From NCBI GenBank assembly GCA_949987705.1, contig OX465282.1:60695922-60759921 (forward strand): 64,000 bases of DNA, in the 5' to 3' direction. Positions 1-8,216 of this stretch are shown piece by piece. Source of the DNA: Thereva unica. Taxonomy: Eukaryota > Arthropoda > Insecta > Diptera > Therevidae. The notes under the pieces are model-generated. The model ran no database searches. It worked only from the letters and a program-made list of their open reading frames with translations, and was not told the DNA's origin. The stretch's first letter is position 1; every line of letters begins with the position of its first letter. A program made the position numbers and the translations under genes.

Positions 1-6
1 TAGAGA

Positions 7-237
7 ATGCAGAAAAGGGTTCGATTTACACTAGCGCCTGAATTACACATTATGCATGTATGGGATTTCGCTTATAGAGCTAGCCGTATGGGGCAATGGC
101 ATATAAGTACCCTTGATAGATGCAGATTTCAACAGAGAGTCATCAATACAGGCAAAATCCTAGAGCCCATATTAAACCAACATCATCGTGAAAAAATATA
201 TAGCATAAGATTTGAAAATAAAACAAATTTGTTATAA
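7..237 (+). CDS. small Polinton-associated ORF, unknown function
   Basis: A 76-codon ORF of a basic, soluble-looking protein with no signal peptide or membrane segment. It is rich in Arg, Phe and aromatic residues (HVWDFAYRASRMGQW is its most distinctive stretch). It ends in the Polinton left part, convergent with the integrase gene, and its AATAAA signal overlaps the integrase gene's signal. Its last residues and 3' end (ENKTNLL, then AT-rich sequence) resemble the end of the 161-codon ORF near 8.7 kb (NKTNFL), which supports membership in the same element. Insect Polintons often carry a small gene of this kind, but I cannot assign a function. The true start could lie left of the window. Confidence 0.5.
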   Translation: MQKRVRFTLAPELHIMHVWDFAYRASRMGQWHISTLDRCRFQQRVINTGKILEPILNQHHREKIYSIRFENKTNLL

Positions 238-257
238 AAAAAAAATGTCTTTTTATT
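217..257. terminator. overlapping convergent poly(A) signals
   Basis: AATAAA at 217-222 on the plus strand serves the small ORF. TTTATT at 252-257 is AATAAA on the minus strand and serves the integrase gene. The two convergent genes share a compact bidirectional 3' end of about 40 bp, the same layout as at 8673-8716. Confidence 0.5.
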
Positions 258-261
258 TAAT

Positions 262-1188
262 TTATAATACATCATTAGCATTTATCCAAGAATTATATTC
301 TCGTGAGAACCCCAACCATTTAACATAAACTTTATCACCGCTCTTTTTCAATATTTTTTCAACTAGGTAGAGATCTGAATGTTTAACTTTCTGCAATTCC
401 TTTTCATAGAATCCAACTTTAATGGGGTTGCCCTGGTAGTCCTCAAGTTGATATGTCGGTGGATTAGTCAGTTGAACCTTGGAGATTTTAAAGATTTCAG
501 TTGTCCAGTTTGGTGTGTAGCCTTTTTCAAATAGATGTTTATATTTGCTTATACGGACGCGGTCTCCTATTTTATATGCAGGTGAAGGGGCAATTTTGAT
601 GTGATTATAGGCTGTAGCAAGAAGTAGCTTTTCATTTGTCCTATTAACATCACAGGGACGCATTTTAATTGTTCGATGTTTTTTTGCATTGTATTGTGAT
701 AGCAGTTTTTTCATCATAGAAATCCATTTGTAGGATCCATTCATGCTAAATTCCTTCCACATCATGCTCTTTAAAGTTCGGTTGAATCTTTCCACTATTG
801 ATGCCTTAAGCGATGTATATGTTGAGTAGTGGTTGATTTTATATTTGCTCATTAGCTTTTGAAAGTGAGAGTTGTAGAATTCCTTACCATCATCCGTTTG
901 CAAATTGTTAGGTGTGCGCCCATCTTTAAATATTGATTGCATCGCTTCTGTGACTTCTGGACCGGTTTTTCTTTTAATTGGCATAGCCCAGGCATATTTA
1001 GAAAATGCATCAATTACAGTCAGTAAGTAGCGGAATCCTTTGTTTACATGTTTATATGCATCCATTTCCACCAAGTCAGCCTGCCACAAATCATCCAGAC
1101 CTTTAATGATAACTCTCCGCCTAGAAAAATTTCGACGAGCAGGTCTGTGAAGCTCATTTACTACTTGCCTCTTACTCAGAGATGCCAT
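262..1188 (-). CDS. INT: Polinton integrase (RVE family) with C-terminal chromodomain
   Basis: DDE-type integrase that would insert the transposon DNA. The integrase starts at the ATG read from 1188 (MASLSKRQ). A basic segment leads to LDDLWQADLVEMD (first Asp), then LQTDDGKEF (second Asp) and KASIVERFNR (catalytic Glu), so the D,D,E triad is complete. The C-terminus has an SH3-like stretch (YKIGDRVRISKYKH) and then a chromodomain, DLYLVEKIL and VYVKWLGFSREYNSWI, with the aromatic residues expected for histone-tail binding. About 308 residues is normal for Polinton integrases. The reading frame is open upstream through a collagen-like fibre stem (to 1473), so the two could be made as one 403-residue protein. 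No break is visible in the integrase itself. Confidence 0.9.
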   Translation of the reverse strand: MASLSKRQVVNELHRPARRNFSRRRVIIKGLDDLWQADLVEMDAYKHVNKGFRYLLTVIDAFSKYAWAMPIKRKTGPEVTEAMQSIFKDGRTPNNLQTDDGKEFYNSHFQKLMSKYKINHYSTYTSLKASIVERFNRTLKSMMWKEFSMNGSYKWISMMKKLLSQYNAKKHRTIKMRPCDVNRTNEKLLLATAYNHIKIAPSPAYKIGDRVRISKYKHLFEKGYTPNWTTEIFKISKVQLTNPPTYQLEDYQGNPIKVGFYEKELQKVKHSDLYLVEKILKKSGDKVYVKWLGFSREYNSWINANDVL

Positions 1189-1524
1189 TTTCAGCCTTCT
1201 TATTATGTGTGAGAATATATAATTTTCGATCTTCGCAATTTCGCGATAAATGAACATCGTTAGATTCTCTACTGCTTTGTCAATGCTTTCCCGTATTTCT
1301 TCGTCGACATAGTTTTTGGTTGCAGCGTCAGCATTTTCTTTTGGATCACCTAGGTTTTTGATTCTTTTCAAGGTAAGATCATAGTCACCATCTGATGTTA
1401 AATTGAAACCGTTTCCTTTTGGTCCAGCAGGACCGTCTTTTCCAGGAATTCCAGGTGGACCGCGATCACCCACTGCTCTAAATTTTTACCGTTTAAAAGA
1501 TCGACCAAACTTGTCAACGCTCAT
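1189..1524 (-). pseudogene. collagen-like fibre/tail-stem protein, in frame with integrase, one stop
   Basis: Reading from the ATG at 1524, the frame gives MSVDKFGRSFKR and then a TAA. After the stop the same frame continues through a short Gly-Pro-X repeat (RGPPGIPGKDGPAGPKG) and DGDYDLTLKRIKNLGDP, followed by ADAATKNYVD. That last motif is the kind seen in phage and virus tail-fibre stems. A helical segment then runs directly into the integrase Met. Fibre-like proteins with this order occur in Polintons. The only codon that could start translation after the TAA is a GTG at 1473. I infer one nonsense mutation in a fibre gene; readthrough or a short intron cannot be excluded. Absence of a stop between fibre and integrase is unusual. 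Confidence 0.6.
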
Positions 1525-1600
1525 TTCCGAAATGTTAATAGTTCTATGTGGGTGAGAATATTTATACTATAATGTCAGCTTCCCGCAACTCCTCAATGAT

Positions 1601-2443
1601 TCACACTAATTCATTACTATGGCTATTATTTCCAGCTTGCTGCGATGCTATCAATATTCGGAGCCTATCAACTAGCTCATTGGGGTCATCCCAATATATG
1701 TAATCGATATTTTTCTTTGGAATTTGCATTATTCCCGTTCCAGTATGAGGAGTGTGAATCAACTTTTTTATTATGTTTCTATATTTGAAGCTATTTGTTC
1801 CTTTTATTTGCTGGTTTTCCTTAAAATCACGTCTGTGGGTGCATGTATCATTTACAATTTTTTGATAATTGGACAAGTCTTCTTTTGAGTAGCCTCGAGG
1901 CTTTTTCATAAAAATTAATTCAGCTAGACCTTCAGTTATCTTGTACCGCTTGCCATCTATAAGAAAGTATTCTTTATCAACTTTTAATCTCGAATTACCA
2001 ATATTCCACATATCGTTCTTATAGTACACTCCATACGTTTTATCAATTCTCGTGCTATCATTTTCCAGTAGTTGTTTATATTTGTTTAGTATCTGGTCTG
2101 CAGACTCTAATTTTGGTTCTTTTGTAGGTGTGACAAACTGATCATCATCATCATCATCATCCTCAGAATAACTCGGTGGCTCTAGCTTTAAGTATTTACG
2201 TGGTGGTGGTGGTGGTGTGTATGCTTCTTCATTGCCCTCGTGCTTAATTTCATCTTCTTCTTCTTTTGGTTCAAGTTTCACTGATGCTGCTGTTGTTGTG
2301 AGCTTTTTCAGCGTGTTGGTTATAGGTTTAAATGTTTCCTCTAATTGAGCTTCAGATTCAATTTTACCAGTCTTGAGAGCTTTATATTTTCTTCGTATAG
2401 CCTCACGTGTTTTTATAATATCCTTCATCAATTTTTCATTCAT
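1601..2443 (-). CDS. DUF8207-type Polinton protein
   Basis: An acidic then basic protein. The first ATG is at 2497, but the ATG at 2443 (MNEKLMKDIIKTREAIRRKYKALK) starts the conserved-looking basic helix and is preferred. Residues about 60-125 are low complexity, with a Pro run and a run of eight Asp encoded by a GAT repeat. The C-terminal half is globular: GVYYKNDMWNIGNSRLKVDK, YFLIDGKRYKITEGLAELIF, KKPRGYSKEDLSNYQKI, and a Thr-His-Arg-Arg motif. This pattern matches my memory of the DUF8207 proteins found next to Polinton integrases. Its role is unknown; a virion or DNA-binding role is possible. It lies on the integrase strand, between integrase and packaging ATPase. Confidence 0.7.
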   Translation of the reverse strand: MNEKLMKDIIKTREAIRRKYKALKTGKIESEAQLEETFKPITNTLKKLTTTAASVKLEPKEEEDEIKHEGNEEAYTPPPPPRKYLKLEPPSYSEDDDDDDDQFVTPTKEPKLESADQILNKYKQLLENDSTRIDKTYGVYYKNDMWNIGNSRLKVDKEYFLIDGKRYKITEGLAELIFMKKPRGYSKEDLSNYQKIVNDTCTHRRDFKENQQIKGTNSFKYRNIIKKLIHTPHTGTGIMQIPKKNIDYIYWDDPNELVDRLRILIASQQAGNNSHSNELV

Positions 2444-2519
2444 GTTGCTACACGTGTGGTTACAGCTACAATGATATACAGCTATGCTAATAAGCATTTA
2501 TATAGATCCAGACGTACCA

Positions 2520-3118
2520 GGCAGGTCAACCAGATAGATCAGCCAGACAGACCAGCCAGACAGACAGACAGACCGACCAGCCAGACAGACCAGCCAGACA
2601 GACCAGCCAACCAGCCAGACAGACCAGCCAACCAGCCAGACAGACCAACCAACCAGCCAGACAGACCAGCCAGACAGACCAGCCAACCAGCCAGACAGAC
2701 CAGCCAACCAGCCAGACAGACCAGCCAGACAGACCAGCCAACCAGCCAGACAGACCAGCCAACCAGCCAGACAGACCAACCAACCAGCCAGACAGACCAG
2801 CCAGACAGACCAGCCAACCAGCCAGACAGACCAGCCAGACAGACCAGCCAACCAGCCAGACATACCAGCCAACCAGCCAGACAGACCAACCAACCAGCCA
2901 GACAGACCAGCCAGACAGACCAGCCAACCAGCCAGACAGACCAGCCAACCAGCCAGACAGACCAGCCAGACAGACCAGCCAACCAGCCAGACAGACCAGC
3001 CAACCAGCCAGACAGACCAGCCAACCAGCCAGACAGACCAGCCAGACAGACCAGCCAACCAGCCAGACAGACCAGCCAACCAACCAGACAGACCAGCCAG
3101 ACAGACCAGCCAGGCAGA
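2520..3118. repeat. AC/GC-skewed minisatellite of CCAGACAGACCAGCC type
   Basis: About 600 bp of higher-order tandem repeats built from two interchangeable blocks, CCAGCCAGACAGA and CCAGCCAA. The plus strand is almost devoid of T and keeps several frames open on both strands, so the long ORFs reported here are repeat artefacts. It sits between the 5' end of the DUF8207 gene and the 3' end of the packaging ATPase. Confidence 0.95.
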
Positions 3119-3154
3119 GCTGAAAGACCTGGTCAGCTGATTAGGTGGGCTCCT

Positions 3155-3838
3155 TCATAGGCTCATGAATACATCAAAGCCTTTTCGATATCGACCTTTG
3201 CCCATGGGGCTGTCCTTATCAATTACTAAGAATCCATATTTGTCTTTCCAACAGTTTGCACACGCTTTTCTGAACTTTGCGAATTTCATATCACTATTCA
3301 CATGATCATTGTATACATGCTTCAGGTTCAAATCATCTTGTTTGAATATGATCAGAAAGTTTGCATTATCTCGGATTAGATGCTTTGGTATATGAGTATA
3401 AGTTTGACAGAGGTAAAAGCTGTCAATGTCGTTATGCCTCCCCATACAAAAGTAGGCTCTAATATTATTTTGTTTATCGCAGGCTACATCATCAAAGATG
3501 AAAATTGAGTTTGGCTTTGCTTCCTCCGGTGGTATAACATCGTGGTTGTTAGAAAACGTATAATAGCCCAAACCTGATATGTGAGCTACAACTTCTCCTA
3601 AATACTCGTATTTCGGCTGACTTAGCGACTTTGAGTAAATGTATATATTCTCGAATCTCAGACCGTTAGGATGCTCCAGTAGACTTAGCATAACATTTGT
3701 CTTGCCACAATTCGACGGTCCAACAATAATACCTCTTATACTGTTTGGTAGCAGCACCCCATGCTTCTTTGATGTACTTGTAATTTCCACATCAGTATTT
3801 CTAACTGGTAGACACGCTTGTTGCTTGATAAACTTCAT
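3155..3838 (-). CDS. ATP: Polinton packaging ATPase (FtsK/HerA-type, A32-like)
   Basis: Predicted genome-packaging ATPase that would drive DNA into a capsid. Walker A is GIIVGPSNCGKTNVMLSLL near residue 40. Walker B is SIFIFDDVACDKQ near residue 115, with two acidic residues after a hydrophobic strand. Downstream comes DSFYLCQTYTHIPKHLIRDN, matching the conserved Gln/Arg-containing segment of A32-type ATPases. About 227 residues fits Polinton ATPases. The ORF track starts at a GTG; the ATG at 3838 (MKFIKQQACLPVRN) is the natural start. It diverges from the phospholipase/minor-virion gene across a 75-bp gap with paired TATA boxes. No inactivating lesion is seen. Confidence 0.9.
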   Translation of the reverse strand: MKFIKQQACLPVRNTDVEITSTSKKHGVLLPNSIRGIIVGPSNCGKTNVMLSLLEHPNGLRFENIYIYSKSLSQPKYEYLGEVVAHISGLGYYTFSNNHDVIPPEEAKPNSIFIFDDVACDKQNNIRAYFCMGRHNDIDSFYLCQTYTHIPKHLIRDNANFLIIFKQDDLNLKHVYNDHVNSDMKFAKFRKACANCWKDKYGFLVIDKDSPMGKGRYRKGFDVFMSL

Positions 3839-3859
3839 GTTGCACACTAAACCAATCCC

Positions 3860-3881
3860 TATAAATGCCCGTACTTTTATA
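3860..3881. promoter_or_regulatory. paired TATA boxes of a divergent promoter
   Basis: TATAAA occurs at 3860-3865 on the plus strand, about 50 bp before the plus-strand ATG at 3914. TTTATA at 3876-3881 is TATAAA on the minus strand, about 38 bp before the ATPase ATG at 3838. The two genes diverge from this 75-bp gap. Promoter function is inferred. Confidence 0.45.
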
Positions 3882-3942
3882 GGTTTTAATCAGTCTTACA
3901 GTAAACCTATAAAATGATTGACCATAGTAAGAAACGCACCAT

Positions 3943-4986
3943 TAGGGATGGGCGATTATCAAAAATGTTACGATTAATCGCTACTCGATTAATCGTTCAA
4001 TTCGATTAATTGTAATCGATTAATTGCATTACAACAATCGATTATTAGATAATCGAATTATTTAATTAGGAATGTTTGAAATATAAATAAACACTCAAAA
4101 TTTCATTGAAAACTGAACATTTTTATTTTGATAATTAAAAACAATTCAAAACTAAACTTTCATTTTACATTTATAGTAACTTTTCGTTGTTAAATTAACA
4201 TTTATTGTTATGTAAACATTTGACGATTAAAATCAATTGAAAACAAAACTTTTCTCTTACATTCGTAGTGACTTTTCGTTGTTAAATTAACATTTATATT
4301 ATTACATAAACATTTCTGTCTCAATACATAGAAACAATCTCAAACATAACTTAATCTGACTGGTCTTTAAAGTTACTTTGTACTGTATTTGTCCCACATC
4401 TCTTCCCTCAATGATCCCAACAAAACGAGTTGATTAGAATGCTTACTCGTTAACCGACTTCTGAGATCGGTTCGCACTAATTTGACCACGGAAAAGAGCC
4501 TCTCACTTGAGACCGAAGTACCAACGGTGGCCAAATATTTACGCGCTTGTAAATATAAATTAGGGTACTCTAATTTCAGCACATCCCACGCTTTGAAGGG
4601 ATTCAAATCTCTAGGCAGCACGGGTCGCTTTTCCCGGGAGGTGCCATATTCTCAAACAGCAAAACTTTTTAACCGAGTATCGAATTCCGCGAAGTTGCTG
4701 TGACAATGCCAACTGACCAAGCAATATTGATAGGGAAAACTAGGGCTCGCCAACATTTAAAACTGATCTAGGAACTTTGTTACTACAGCACTACCAACAA
4801 AAGATAATTAAACAGATTTTTTTTAAATAAATAAGTAAAAATATGTAAATATAATCGTATCAAATAATCGTATAAATTAATCGATTTGCCGATTAATTAT
4901 ATTAAAACTAATCGATTAATTTTTAACGATTAATCGTTTCGAATAATCGAATGATCGATTAATCGCGATTTAATCGCCCATCCCTA
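3943..4986. mobile_element. non-autonomous hAT element (1044 bp) with perfect 8-bp TSD
   Basis: Terminal inverted repeats TAGGGATGGGCGATTA (3943) and TAATCGCCCATCCCTA (ending 4986). Flanking 8-bp duplication CGCACCAT at 3935-3942 and 4987-4994. Both the length and TIR type fit hAT. Subterminal regions are dense in ATTAATCG/CGATTAAT motifs, likely transposase-binding sites. The interior is AT rich and keeps only a transposase C-terminal relic. Confidence 0.93.
4373..4621 (-). pseudogene. hAT transposase C-terminal dimerisation fragment
   Basis: 82 codons: FKAWDVLKLEYPNLYLQARK, then YLATVGTSVSSERLFSVVK and a following LRSRLTSKHSNQLVLL segment. This is the hAT dimerisation motif (small-residue patch followed by SSERLFS), normally at the very C-terminus of a transposase of about 600 residues. 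The catalytic core and BED finger are absent, so this copy could move only with a partner in trans. The ORF is in the minus orientation relative to the host Polinton genes on the plus strand. Confidence 0.85.
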
Positions 4987-5293
4987 CGCACCATTCATCG
5001 AAGAGCTGCCAAGGGGGGAGGACTGTTAAACACTGTTATAAATAAGTTACCGCTTGAGCTTCATCTACCGGGATATCAATACTGTGGTCCAGGAACAAAG
5101 TTAGCTAAAAGACTAGCTCGCGGTGATCCTGGTATCAACCCACTAGACGCAGCCTGCAAACAGCATGATATTGCATATCGAGATCATAAGGACTTAAGCG
5201 ACCGACATATAGCTGACCGTATTTTAGAAGAAAAAGCCTGGCAACGACGCTAGCTTTGCAGAACGTGCTAACGCGCTATTAGTAACAAACGTC

Positions 5294-5785
5294 ATGAAAG
5301 CTAAAATAAAAGTTGGAATGGGTGTCAAAGCAAAAATTACCTGCTCGAAGAAGAAGAAGAATACGTTACGTCCATCATTCCGCGAAGCTGTACGTAATGC
5401 TAGAAAAGTGTTAAAGCTGAAAAAGCCGAAAGATCTGTTGGAAGCTACTAAAATTGCTCTAAGTGCTGCAAAGAATGTTATTAAGGGGAAGAAAAAATCA
5501 TACACTACACCTAGAGTGATACCAGTGCCTAAAGTAGGTGGAGTTTTACCATTCCTCATTCCACTTTTTGCAGGTCTTTCAGCCGTTGGAGCGCTATCTG
5601 GAGGTGCAGCAGGCATAGCTAAAGCTGTAAACGCTGCAAGCGGCGCACGTCGGGAGCTTCAGGAAGCGAAACGTCATAATGAGACAATGGAAGCTATAGC
5701 GCTAGGAAAACATGGGCAAGGATTATTTCTAAAGCCATATAGGAAAGGACTGGGACTTTTTCTCAACCCCCGACCAAAAAACTAA
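5294..5785 (+). pseudogene. basic/hydrophobic minor virion protein (pX/pVI-like part)
   Basis: A 163-codon stretch from the first ATG in the frame. The N-terminal 75 residues are very Lys/Arg rich (CSKKKKNTLRPSFREAVRNA). Then comes a glycine-rich hydrophobic segment, GGVLPFLIPLFAGLSAVGAL, followed by SGGAAGIAKAVNAA and an amphipathic tail ending GLGLFLNPRPKN. Short basic proteins with this hydrophobic patch resemble adenovirus core/membrane-lytic minor proteins and are usual in Polintons. The frame is open upstream to about 5254, joining the phospholipase domain after the frameshift. I read it as the second half of the same broken gene, though internal initiation at 5294 is possible. A 3' copy of its last codons recurs at 12288. 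Confidence 0.65.
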
Positions 5786-5787
5786 TA

Positions 5788-6135
5788 AAGTCGCTGCCCA
5801 AAAGAGCACTCAATGAAAATGATCTGCGTAAATATGCACAGAATATAGCCCACTTTAGAGAAGTATTTATGCGCGATCAATTACCTAAAAAACCATGGAG
5901 AAATGAGAGCGGAATTATAAATCTAGATGTTTCATCTGGACCTGGAACGCATTGGGTAGCGTATAAGAAGAATGGAGATATCATAAATTACTTTGATAGT
6001 TTTGGAAATCTGCAGTCACCGCGGGAAGTTGTAAATTATTTGGGAGATGCAGTCACATACAACTATACAGCTCATCAAAATTTCAACTCAGTGATTTGCG
6101 GACACTTATGCTTAGAATTCTTACATAATGTATAA
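5788..6135 (+). CDS. PRO: adenain-like cysteine protease, start unresolved
   Basis: Maturation protease of the Ulp1/adenain fold, expected to process capsid proteins. The catalytic His is in GPGTHWVAYKK, an acidic residue in NYFDSFGN, and the nucleophile in VICGHLCLEFL, with the usual Gln before it less clear. Residues SLPKRALNENDLRKYA lie before the first ATG (5869) and look conserved, since they also occur in the copy near 12.4 kb. The real start is therefore upstream, perhaps at a non-ATG codon or through a frameshift from the preceding gene, whose stop overlaps this frame. About 115 residues is short but complete for the family's core. It ends just at a TATA box for the next gene. Confidence 0.75.
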   Translation, partial: KSLPKRALNENDLRKYAQNIAHFREVFMRDQLPKKPWRNESGIINLDVSSGPGTHWVAYKKNGDIINYFDSFGNLQSPREVVNYLGDAVTYNYTAHQNFNSVICGHLCLEFLHNV

Positions 6136-6137
6136 AT
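6130..6137 (+). promoter_or_regulatory. TATA box before penton gene
   Basis: TATAAATA overlaps the protease stop codon and lies about 50 bp before the ATG at 6182, a suitable distance for a late-gene-like core promoter. Function is inferred. Confidence 0.35.
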
Positions 6138-6181
6138 AACGGTCTTCAAGTGCAAACATAGACATTTCATAACAAGTAGCC

Positions 6182-6892
6182 ATGTCGATAACACTCTCTC
6201 TTACTGGTAATGCATCGGTTCTCACCGCTGAATACTTTCCGCCATTGGAATTAGCTGGAGACTACGTTTGCGGATTAATTGATTTTCAAACATACAATTC
6301 TATACCGAATATTGATGACAGCAACAACTTAATGCATGTGGGTGATGCATGTATCGAAATACCTGTTGGATCATACGAGATTGATGACATAGCGGCTTCA
6401 GTGCAGCAAAGCTTAAATAAGAGCAGCAGCAAGGCAACAGTCTTAATAAGGGCAAACAATAATACCTTGAAGAGTGAAATAAAAGCAACTGAAGTTATAC
6501 ATTTTGATAAAGAGCGATCTATCGCGCCGCTGTTGGGGTTTGGGAAACGTGTACTGGAAGCAAATATATTACATACATCAGATCTACCTGTCAATATTAT
6601 AAAAGTTAATACTATAAGGGTTGAATGTAACATCATATCAGGCTCATACATCAACAATAAACAGGTGCATATGCTGCATGAATTTGCCCCAACCGTGGGG
6701 CCAGGCTATAAAATAGTAGAGGTTCCAGCGAATGTGATCTATTTACCGGTGAACGTCAAACGTGTTAGTTCGCTCACACTAAAGCTAGTTGATCAGGACG
6801 GAGATTTAATAAATTTTCGAGGTGAAACGATAACTATCAGACTACATTTAAAGCCACAGAATGATAGTCTACGGCAGCAACAACAGCAATAA
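6182..6892 (+). CDS. Polinton minor capsid (penton-like, single jelly-roll) protein
   Basis: 236 codons beginning MSITLSLTGNASVLTAEYFP and ending in a Gln run encoded by a CAG/CAA repeat. The N-terminal FPPLELAGDYVCGLIDFQTYN and NSIPNI segments, the GSYEIDDIAASVQ helix, the IAPLLGFG turn and a C-terminal beta-rich stretch match the Polinton penton-type minor capsid protein that would occupy capsid vertices. Length is typical and the ORF is intact. It sits between protease and major capsid gene, as usual for these elements. The identification relies on motif memory and gene order. Confidence 0.75.
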   Translation: MSITLSLTGNASVLTAEYFPPLELAGDYVCGLIDFQTYNSIPNIDDSNNLMHVGDACIEIPVGSYEIDDIAASVQQSLNKSSSKATVLIRANNNTLKSEIKATEVIHFDKERSIAPLLGFGKRVLEANILHTSDLPVNIIKVNTIRVECNIISGSYINNKQVHMLHEFAPTVGPGYKIVEVPANVIYLPVNVKRVSSLTLKLVDQDGDLINFRGETITIRLHLKPQNDSLRQQQQQ

Positions 6893-6905
6893 GCATATAA
6901 ACAGG

Positions 6906-7019
6906 ATGAACTTCACGGAAAACATTAGTCAACCGGCAACCTTGAAGCGAACAAGACGCCAACTGAGAGCTGATAATATACAATTTCTAAAATCAATAGG
7001 ACTAAATTTGAAGCAATGA
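6906..7019 (+). CDS. 37-residue ORF overlapping the major capsid gene start
   Basis: Begins MNFTENISQPATLKRTRRQL, then a helical basic stretch ending in GLNLKQ. Its TGA (7017-7019) overlaps the ATG of the major capsid gene (7016) as ATGA, and it begins 13 bp after the penton stop. Such tight packing suggests translation coupling or a shared transcript, unusual in an animal genome but typical of a virus-like element. It is predicted to be basic and soluble, possibly DNA-binding or a capsid cement peptide. No family is assigned. Confidence 0.55.
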   Translation: MNFTENISQPATLKRTRRQLRADNIQFLKSIGLNLKQ

Positions 7020-8215
7020 ACAACATCTTGGATATTACTGAAGGCACGAGCCATGACAATAGCATAACAAAAATTGACTACCACACTTACTCATCGTTCA
7101 CCTCTTCATTTAAAAACAGTGATGAAACCCGCATTCCAGTGCAAAACCAAGACCTGTATATCCTCCCAGCTGAAAGTTTCATATACATTGAGGGAACAGT
7201 AACTAAACCTGATGGAACAATATCCAGCACTGCAGGGCTAGTAAATAATGCTATAGCGTTTCTCTTTGAGGAAATTCGCTATGAAATCAATGGTGTAGAA
7301 ATTGATAGAACTCGAAATCTTGGAATAGCAACAACACTAAAAAATTACATATCATTAAACCCAAATGAGAGTCGCATGTTATACAACGCTAGTTGGTCGC
7401 CAGATAAATCAATTACATCCCCCCATGGATTCTTCAATTTCTGCATCCCTCTAAAAACATTGCTGGGCTTTGCTGAAGATTACAAGAAAATTATCGCCAA
7501 CGCTAAACATGAACTCATATTAATACGAAGCAGGATGGATGAAGATGCGGTCATATCACCGACAGATGATGTAAACATCTCAATCTCGAAACTTCAGTGG
7601 CGCATTCCCCATGTTAATGTGGCCGATCATGAGAAAATTGCTTTATATAAAATCATTGAAAGCGGTCGTGAAATACAAATGCCATTTAGGAGCTGGGACA
7701 TATACGAGTACCCCACGCTACCAGCAACGACTCATCACACGTGGTCTGTCAAAACGTCATCGCAGATGGAAAAGCCCCGATATGTCATACTAGCTCTCCA
7801 AACAAATCGTAAAAATGATAAAACAAAGGATGTCAGTAAGTTTGACCACTGCAAGCTGACAGATGTTAAAGTGCACTTGAATTCGGAATCATACCCATAT
7901 GATGACCTGAACTTGAAATTTGATGCTCATAAATACGCTCTCCTATATGATATGTATATAAAATTCCAAACTTCATACTATGGACGCCAGTTGCAGCCAC
8001 TACTCTCAAGGGAAGAGTTTATGCGTGATGCTCCGATCGTAGTCATTGATTGCTCTCGGCAAAACGAAACCATTAAAACAGGTCCTGTGGATATAAGGTT
8101 GGAATTCAAAACATCGGAAAACGTTCCCACTAACACAACAGCAAACTGTTTATTGCTACATGATCGAATAGTGGAATATACACCTCTAACCAACGAAGTC
8201 AGGAAAATTGCTTGA
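7016..8215 (+). CDS. MCP: Polinton major capsid protein (double jelly-roll)
   Basis: 399 codons, intact. The start MNNILDITEGTSHDNSITKI, the QDLYILPAESFIYIEGTV strand, IAFLFEEIRYEINGVEID and later YVILALQTNRKNDKT, FDHCKLTDVKVHLNSE are the recurring pattern of double-jelly-roll capsid proteins of Polintons. Several copies would form the pseudo-hexameric capsomer. The length is at the short end for such proteins. It lies in the usual block protease, penton, major capsid, and overlaps the small ORF before it by ATGA. The next gene starts 2 bp after its stop. No stop or frameshift is visible, so this is the best-preserved structural gene of the copy. Confidence 0.85.
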   Translation: MNNILDITEGTSHDNSITKIDYHTYSSFTSSFKNSDETRIPVQNQDLYILPAESFIYIEGTVTKPDGTISSTAGLVNNAIAFLFEEIRYEINGVEIDRTRNLGIATTLKNYISLNPNESRMLYNASWSPDKSITSPHGFFNFCIPLKTLLGFAEDYKKIIANAKHELILIRSRMDEDAVISPTDDVNISISKLQWRIPHVNVADHEKIALYKIIESGREIQMPFRSWDIYEYPTLPATTHHTWSVKTSSQMEKPRYVILALQTNRKNDKTKDVSKFDHCKLTDVKVHLNSESYPYDDLNLKFDAHKYALLYDMYIKFQTSYYGRQLQPLLSREEFMRDAPIVVIDCSRQNETIKTGPVDIRLEFKTSENVPTNTTANCLLLHDRIVEYTPLTNEVRKIA

Positions 8216-8216
8216 A

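Larger units (their letters stand above)
3914..5253 (+). pseudogene. phospholipase A2-type domain of Polinton minor virion protein, interrupted by hAT
   Basis: Parvovirus-VP1-type phospholipase A2 domains act on membranes during virion entry. The first ten codons (from the ATG at 3914) lie left of the hAT insertion. The rest resumes at 4995 in the same frame once the element and one target-duplication copy are discounted. The right part shows the family hallmarks: a YCGPG calcium-loop motif near 5085, and an Asp-Ala-Ala-Cys-Lys-Gln-His-Asp active-site helix followed by IAYRDH near 5150-5190. The frame ends at a TAG at 5251. The hydrophobic/basic continuation lies in another frame from about 5254, so there is also a frameshift near 5230-5250. 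The gene is doubly broken. Confidence 0.8.

Noticed and set aside
2498..3083. Three long minus-strand ORFs and one plus-strand ORF over the 2.5-3.1 kb repeats
   Set aside because: They translate the minisatellite in several frames; open only because the repeat lacks stops.
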